From a virus, in IMG/VR virus record IMGVR_UViG_3300028794_000184, positions 1-34,595 of that record: a stretch of DNA of 34,595 nt. One strand, 5' to 3'. How positions within the stretch are numbered: position 1 is the stretch's first letter; each line of letters opens with the position of its first letter. Below the pieces are notes generated by a model. It searched no databases. It was not told the origin of the DNA and was given only the letters and a program-made list of their open reading frames with translations. A program made the translations under genes and the position numbers. This document shows, in pieces, positions 29,694 to 34,595 of the stretch.

Positions 29694-30533
29694 ATGGCAC
29701 GCACGATAGCAGAAATTCAACAGGCAATGATAGATGCCATACAAGCCGATCCGGTGCTTGCTCCTGTTTCCACCAGTACGAGCCTTACAGCCATTTGGCG
29801 CTTATGGACGCGCATCGTTGCTACGGCTCAATATACAGTTGAAGTTTTGTTTGACACTTTTAAGGCTGAAGTGAACGAGCTTTTAGCGGTGCTTAAACCT
29901 CATTCCCTGCGCTGGTATGCTAACAAAGCAAAGCAGTTCCAGTACGGCTTTAACCTGGCATTGGATAGCGACACCTATGATAACACAGGGTTCACACAAG
30001 ATCAAATTGACGCAAGCATGATCGTAAAGTACAGTGCTGTAACCGAAGCAGAAGGCCGTTTGCGAATAAAAGTAGCTACCGAAAACACCGACTTAGCACC
30101 CTTATCTTCTCCGCAAAAGGATGCATTTGCAGAATATATGAGTAGAATTAAAGATGCTGGTGTTCGCATTAACATTGAAAGCCAGGTGGCCGATAAGCTG
30201 AAGCTTGGTTTAAAAATTTATTACGATCCGCTCATACTGGATTCAGCTGGTAGTCGCATTGATGGCACAGAAAGCGAACCGGTTCAAAAAGCAGTCAATA
30301 GCTTTTTAAAGAATCAACCCTTTAACGGTGTGTTTGTTCTGGCTTACCTGGTTGATGCTCTGCAAAAAGTGGAAGGTGTTGTAATTCCTCATGTTGAAAG
30401 CTGTCTTACTCAGTATGGTGCCTTTCCTTTTGTTACGGTAAATGTTCAATACCTCCCTGATGCCGGTTACATGAGGTTTGAAAATACTGGTGATCTTACT
30501 ATTGAATTTATACCACAGAGTCAGTTACAATGA
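29694..30533 (+). CDS. Baseplate assembly protein J-like, 279 aa
   Basis: The size and order fit the baseplate J family. The N-terminus is helical (TIAEIQQAMIDAIQADP), the middle has TEAEGRLRIKVATENTDLAPLS, and the second half has VQKAVNSFLKNQPFNGVFVLAYLVDALQKVEGV, which is the J-like C-terminal order. Baseplate J forms the wedge that links to the fibre. It overlaps the next gene as ATGA. Confidence 0.72.
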   Translation: MARTIAEIQQAMIDAIQADPVLAPVSTSTSLTAIWRLWTRIVATAQYTVEVLFDTFKAEVNELLAVLKPHSLRWYANKAKQFQYGFNLALDSDTYDNTGFTQDQIDASMIVKYSAVTEAEGRLRIKVATENTDLAPLSSPQKDAFAEYMSRIKDAGVRINIESQVADKLKLGLKIYYDPLILDSAGSRIDGTESEPVQKAVNSFLKNQPFNGVFVLAYLVDALQKVEGVVIPHVESCLTQYGAFPFVTVNVQYLPDAGYMRFENTGDLTIEFIPQSQLQ

Positions 30534-31021
30534 TTAATACTGCACGATATGTTATCAATTATGCAAAGCTGGTTACTCAACGTATACCAGAGCTATTGCG
30601 TTTTGAAGACCTTATCGCTTTTGTTCAGGCATTAGTTTCTCCTTTAGTATTCATCTACAATCAGTTCATAACATTCCGATTATTTATCATTTACAAGCTA
30701 ACCATTACCCCGCAAGTGGTTTACATGGAGAAGATGTTGAATGATCAATATGATTCTGTACTACGAAGAATTTATATAAAAGATGGAGCAATTAAAGCAG
30801 CTGTTTACCTATATACAAAGGCTGAGCTTAAACCAAAATTTCTTTACACAAAACCTGAGAATAAGCCTATTTATTTGTATACAAAAGGAGAATCGATTGG
30901 GACAACTTTTGATTTTGTGGTTTATGTTCCTTCAGATATTTCCTTTAACAGCGTAGAAATGAGTACAAGAATTAACAACTACAAACTGGCAAGTAAGATT
31001 TACTCAATCCAAATATTTTAA
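30530..31021 (+). CDS. Tail-region protein with YTK repeats, 163 aa
   Basis: Not recognised as a family, but in the place of tail protein I/gp48. The N-terminus is helical (RYVINYAKLVTQRIPELLRF) with two hydrophobic stretches (DLIAFVQALVSPLVFIYNQF). The middle has three near-repeats ending YTK (VYLYTKAELK, FLYTKPENK, YLYTKGESI) in residues about 92-123. The C-terminus is beta-like (FVVYVPSDISFN). The repeats suggest a flexible linker or binding patch for the following fibre. Confidence 0.6.
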   Translation: MINTARYVINYAKLVTQRIPELLRFEDLIAFVQALVSPLVFIYNQFITFRLFIIYKLTITPQVVYMEKMLNDQYDSVLRRIYIKDGAIKAAVYLYTKAELKPKFLYTKPENKPIYLYTKGESIGTTFDFVVYVPSDISFNSVEMSTRINNYKLASKIYSIQIF

Positions 31022-31022
31022 G

Positions 31023-31859
31023 ATGTATAAGCACATAGATTTTACTCAGCTCGAGGGCCTTCCTTTTACACAGGATCAGTTAAAATTCATGCAGGAATCC
31101 TACCGCGATGCATTCGCAGGGATTGCCGCATTTTTAGGAACAAATGTAATCGTGACGGGTGTAGATGATCTTGGTGCAAGTTACGGAGCTGGATGGGTGG
31201 CTATAAACGGTGAACTACTTCCTTTTATAGCGGGAACGAAAGCAGCGCAAATTATAATTGAAGAGACAACTACTAACGAGACGTTTGAGGATGGCATATC
31301 AAGAACAGTTTCTTTTCAACGTGTAGCGAAATGCGGTGTAAGTGGCGGTGTTAATGTGTCGTCATTCACGAGATTATCAACTATCAAACAGTTAACTGAT
31401 GTTGTATCCGGGGCGCCTGGGGCTTTGGACACTCTTTTGGAGCTGGCAAATGCACTTGGTAATGATGCTAATTTTTCCACTTCAGTACTTACCCTCATTG
31501 GTGCAAAGGTTGCAAAGGCGGGCGATACCATGACAGGTAATCTATCGATACCTAATGCCACACTTGCAGCCCATGCAGTGAATAAAGGACAGGCGGATAC
31601 AGCCTATTCACGACATAACCCGATCGCTATAAATCCGGGCAATGATGCAAATAATTTTTTGTCCGGATCAATTCAATTTGCACAGTCAGCCGATGTAAAT
31701 ACGCCATCTGCTGATGAGTATATAATTATTACATCTGGTGCTGGCACCTTACTCCGACAGATGGCGATTCAAGTTAGTGGTTCAGGTCTTGGAAGGCTTT
31801 TCGTGAGATCAAAGAATATATCAGGTGTATGGAGTGGATGGACTGTTAACAACGTGTAG
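31023..31859 (+). CDS. Tail fibre-like protein, 278 aa
   Basis: The N-terminal 45 residues (FTQLEGLPFTQDQLKFMQES) are a baseplate attachment part. The middle has a fibre-like GAPGALDTLLELANALGNDANF segment followed by AGDTMTGNLSIP, the repeat common in tail fibres. The C-terminus ends in beta-rich RLFVRSKNISGVWSGWTV, similar to phage fibre tips. Receptor binding is likely. It is followed by a second long fibre-like gene. Confidence 0.75.
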   Translation: MYKHIDFTQLEGLPFTQDQLKFMQESYRDAFAGIAAFLGTNVIVTGVDDLGASYGAGWVAINGELLPFIAGTKAAQIIIEETTTNETFEDGISRTVSFQRVAKCGVSGGVNVSSFTRLSTIKQLTDVVSGAPGALDTLLELANALGNDANFSTSVLTLIGAKVAKAGDTMTGNLSIPNATLAAHAVNKGQADTAYSRHNPIAINPGNDANNFLSGSIQFAQSADVNTPSADEYIIITSGAGTLLRQMAIQVSGSGLGRLFVRSKNISGVWSGWTVNNV

Positions 31860-31862
31860 ACG

Positions 31863-32768
31863 ATGGCAAAGCAAGCAATAGCAACAATTAAAAACTGGTT
31901 CAAGAAAGGCTTAAAGCCTACTGAATCTCAATTTGCTGACTGGTTAGATTCTTTCTGGCATAAAGATGCGAATAACATTCCGGTTACTTCAATTGAAGGA
32001 CTTTCCACTACTCTAAATGATCTTGCGCCTTTAACCGCGATAGATGATTTAAAAGGAGGTGTATCAGTTTCTGGCAATACGTTAAAAAAGCTTTACGATT
32101 TAATTCAGGCCATCGGTGGCGGATTTGCCATTGCTGAAACCTATGCCAATATAGCGGCTCTGTTGGCAGATCAGTTAGATCAGGAAGACAACGCATGGTA
32201 CATGGTTCAAATTGCTACAACTGATCCAACAGTCAGTTCAGGATGGGCAGTGTATCAATACCTGGGAACTACTGCCGGAACGCTTTCCGACTACATGAAG
32301 ATCATGGAGAAGGAAAGTTTAGATGTTGTTATTAATGATGCAACTGCTTCTTTAAAAGGAATCATGAAGTTATATGTAACCGTCTCTGCAAGTAATACAG
32401 ATGGTGCACCTTCGCAGGCTGCTGTTAAAACCGCTTTAGATTTAAAGCAAGATAAAATGCTTACCCGTGAAAGGGTAACAGATAATTACACATTCGTCAT
32501 TTCTGACAATCATAAGTTGAAGGAAATGAATAATGCTGCGGCAAAAGCTTTTACAATTCCGCCCAATTCAGCTGTTCCATTTCCGGTAGATGAAACAGAG
32601 ATACTTTTATCAGGTTACGGAGCAGGCGAGGTATCAATTATTGCAGGATCAGGTGTTACTATCAATAGCGCTGATGGTAATTTAAAACTACGAACCATGT
32701 TTAGTTTTGCAACTGCTATAAAGATCGGAACAAATGAATGGTATTTGACTGGTGATTTAAAAGCATAA
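31863..32768 (+). CDS. Tail fibre / tail-tip structural protein, 301 aa
   Basis: The N-terminus (TIKNWFKKGLKPTESQFADW, about residues 8-28) is a motif of Bacteroidota phage tail and fibre proteins. The middle has AIAETYANIAALLADQLDQEDNAWYMVQ and the C-terminus has repeats of beta-strand type (LLSGYGAGEVSIIAGSGVTI), consistent with an elongated fibre. It lies between the first fibre-like gene and the SGNH hydrolase gene. Receptor binding or adaptor function inferred. Confidence 0.65.
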   Translation: MAKQAIATIKNWFKKGLKPTESQFADWLDSFWHKDANNIPVTSIEGLSTTLNDLAPLTAIDDLKGGVSVSGNTLKKLYDLIQAIGGGFAIAETYANIAALLADQLDQEDNAWYMVQIATTDPTVSSGWAVYQYLGTTAGTLSDYMKIMEKESLDVVINDATASLKGIMKLYVTVSASNTDGAPSQAAVKTALDLKQDKMLTRERVTDNYTFVISDNHKLKEMNNAAAKAFTIPPNSAVPFPVDETEILLSGYGAGEVSIIAGSGVTINSADGNLKLRTMFSFATAIKIGTNEWYLTGDLKA

Positions 32769-32771
32769 CCA

Positions 32772-34595
32772 ATGAGGTCAGTTAAGATTGCCGTTATCAG
32801 TTCCCGTTTATCCGGTTTTGTCACACCTGTACTTATGGGTAGTGTAATATCGACACACGAGATTGCATTAGGGTGGAATAGTGTTTTGGCCGATAACTAT
32901 GTTTTAGAGCGTGCCGAGATTTCAGACTTTTCAGATGCCGCCATTATATATTCGGGTGGTTCTTTATTCTTAAATGACGATGCTCTAACACTTGGGACTA
33001 CTTACTATTATAGATTGAAGGCACAGAAATCAGGGTTTCCTGATACAGGGTATTCTACGCTCACAAGAACAACAACGGTAAGTAATATTTACGTAGGTGA
33101 TCCGCTTAAAACAATTGGAGATTCTTTCACCTATGGGCAGGCAGCAACTTCTGGCAATTCATATCCGGAATTACTACAGGATTTTATTGGAGGAACATTA
33201 GATAACAAAGGTGTAGGCGGCTCTGGTGTATACAAAGCAACGCTAACATTCAATCAGGAGGTTAACCAGAATATATTTGGCGTTTTGGTGATCTATATTG
33301 GATTTAATGATTTCAGGCGTTCAGGTGTTAATTCAAGTACACTTACAAAAGTTAAAGTGGCTCATGAAATGATGCTTATTAACTCGTTCGCTAAACAATA
33401 TTATTTCTATGGTGATTTTACTTTATTGTCTGGAAGTATTTCAAGTTTAGGTTTTGCGAATATAAAATCTCCAATGGGGTATAACCCCGGATACGGATCA
33501 GAAGGGTATCATTTATCTATAACGAAGCCTGGAAAAGCTTTCGGTTTTGTTTTTGTTGGAGGCACTATCGATTACTTATATGGTTCTGTCGAAATTATAA
33601 TAGATAGCGTTTCAATAGGTATCATAAACCTTAACAATTGCACTGATGGTATAAACGATGGCACTAACGATAACAAAACTCAGCCCTATGGGTTTGCTGT
33701 TTTTGGTTTGTCATCGGGAAATCATATCATCGAGTTGATTTCCACCGTAGACTTGTGTCCATTTAATTACATGGTCGAATTGCTCGACCCTGTTAATGAT
33801 TATTGCTCAACTGTACTTGTAATGCAACCCTCCCTCAATCCTCCGGAAGGATGGGCGACAAGTCCTTCCAACGGAAGCGATGCGATATCAGAAGCTCATT
33901 CAGCGAATATTGAAGAGGTAGTGAATAAGTTTAAAGCGGAAGGTTACCCAGTTGCTTTTGTTGGTAATAGGAATCTGGATGTTACTACACCAGTAGCAAC
34001 TAATTTGGACTTTGCTGCCGCTGATCCTGTTCATCCAACAAATGCAGGTCATCTAAAGATCGCAAATAATCTAATTTCATATATCGGTTTGAATGCTGAA
34101 AATCGAGTGTTTCCAACATTGAAAGACATCGTATTTGCAAATGGATTTTACCAAAGTAAGAATGATAGCCCGTGGCAGGCATACGGGTTGAGCAAAAAAT
34201 ATTTACCTGCTTCTACTGATGGAAGTGTTGAAGTTTTAGTCGCTAATCTTATAGATGCAGATTTCGGTATCATGGGTTTAAATTCCTCCAATACTAATCA
34301 AGATTATAATGGTTACGAATACGGTGCGGCACTTTACTTGGGAAGTATTTATAAGCTGCTAAATGGAGCTGCTTTTGCATCTGTGTTGGCTGGCCCGTTA
34401 GCTGTAAATAGTAAAATGCGATTTGGTCGCTTTGGAGGTAATATTAAAATTCAATATGCGGCTGATGGATCAACGTTTTCGGATGTTCACAATTTTGGTG
34501 CAGATTCAGGAGTATTTTATTTAAACATTTGCCTTTATTCAGGCAAAAAAGCTTACAACGTTATTTTAAGTGGTGGATTTGTTGATATACCTTAA
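32772..34595 (+). CDS. Tail protein with SGNH-hydrolase domain, 607 aa
   Basis: The N-terminal about 100 residues look like a fibronectin type III-like fold (TTYYYRLKAQKSGFPDTGYS). The hydrolase has block I IGDSFTYGQ (catalytic Ser118), an oxyanion Gly in GGSGV, block III YIGFND (Gly177, Asn179), and block V DPVHPTNAGH (Asp418, His421), the full Ser-Asp-His set. About 230 residues lie between blocks III and V, so another module is inserted. The C-terminus (about 440-607) is a beta-rich module. The likely task is to remove acetyl or other ester groups from host surface sugars. Confidence 0.85.
   Translation: MRSVKIAVISSRLSGFVTPVLMGSVISTHEIALGWNSVLADNYVLERAEISDFSDAAIIYSGGSLFLNDDALTLGTTYYYRLKAQKSGFPDTGYSTLTRTTTVSNIYVGDPLKTIGDSFTYGQAATSGNSYPELLQDFIGGTLDNKGVGGSGVYKATLTFNQEVNQNIFGVLVIYIGFNDFRRSGVNSSTLTKVKVAHEMMLINSFAKQYYFYGDFTLLSGSISSLGFANIKSPMGYNPGYGSEGYHLSITKPGKAFGFVFVGGTIDYLYGSVEIIIDSVSIGIINLNNCTDGINDGTNDNKTQPYGFAVFGLSSGNHIIELISTVDLCPFNYMVELLDPVNDYCSTVLVMQPSLNPPEGWATSPSNGSDAISEAHSANIEEVVNKFKAEGYPVAFVGNRNLDVTTPVATNLDFAAADPVHPTNAGHLKIANNLISYIGLNAENRVFPTLKDIVFANGFYQSKNDSPWQAYGLSKKYLPASTDGSVEVLVANLIDADFGIMGLNSSNTNQDYNGYEYGAALYLGSIYKLLNGAAFASVLAGPLAVNSKMRFGRFGGNIKIQYAADGSTFSDVHNFGADSGVFYLNICLYSGKKAYNVILSGGFVDIP

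Noticed and set aside
1-34595. CRISPR array, insertion sequence or retroelement (diversity-generating)
   Set aside because: I saw no regularly spaced repeats, no second transposase and no reverse transcriptase.
1-34595. Mu-type attachment ends (MuA binding sites)
   Set aside because: The genome ends lie outside the window, since it begins inside the early operon and stops at the last tail gene; I found no end-type repeat set.

Overview
The window is most of a Mu-like (transposable, contractile-tailed) bacteriophage or prophage, cut off at its left end inside the early operon. It is complete through what is probably the last tail-tip gene. Evidence for Mu type: a DDE transposase followed by a MuB-like AAA+ ATPase, a Gam-like nuclease inhibitor, a gp16-like protein, and a Mu-style head set (DUF935 portal, MuF-like protein, gp36/DUF1320-like and gpG-like proteins). 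The tail module has a sheath, tube, frameshifted chaperone and tape measure. The host is probably a Bacteroidota bacterium. This is inferred from weak or absent Shine-Dalgarno sequences, a TTTG/NAnnTTTG-type promoter candidate, and protein families typical of Bacteroidota Mu-like prophages (DUF2586 sheath, DUF6046-like tail protein, DUF5131).

Layout. (1) Bases 1-12.4 kb, + strand: early/replication operon of tightly packed, often ATGA-overlapping genes. It holds MuA and MuB homologues, a stand-alone DnaA domain-IV-like protein, Gam, a RecA-like ATPase, small zinc-ribbon and membrane proteins, the gp16-like protein, a cupin, a C5 cytosine methyltransferase and a DUF5131 protein. It ends at an intrinsic terminator near 12.43 kb. 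Two RNA-like stretches interrupt it: a tRNA-like RNA with an oversized central arm between the transposase and MuB genes (2463-2604), and a structured 326-base gene-free block after gam (5177-5502). (2) 12.49-12.82 kb: a lone + gene closed by a bidirectional terminator. (3) 12.85-18.68 kb, - strand: head-assembly and packaging genes in an inverted block (terminase subunits, DUF1320, portal, MuF, gpG-like and gp37-like proteins). (4) 18.68-18.87 kb: divergent control region. (5) 18.87-34.6 kb, + strand: prohead protease/scaffold, major capsid, terminator, lysis genes (membrane proteins, Cys-His endolysin, single-gene spanin), sheath, tube, chaperone with a -1 frameshift, tape measure, baseplate, fibre-like proteins and a final SGNH-hydrolase tail protein.

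How it works together. The early genes should move and replicate the genome by transposition and protect or modify its DNA. The minus-strand block and the first genes of the right-hand operon build and fill the head. The lysis genes open the cell in three layers. The remaining genes build a contractile tail whose tip carries an esterase-type enzyme, probably acting on surface glycans. The observations most worth follow-up are the tRNA-like RNA with a 42-base loop in place of the anticodon loop, the structured RNA after gam with two competing pairings, the TTTAAAG frameshift site with its downstream hairpin, the internal scaffold start, the single-gene spanin, and the methyltransferase-DUF5131 pair.
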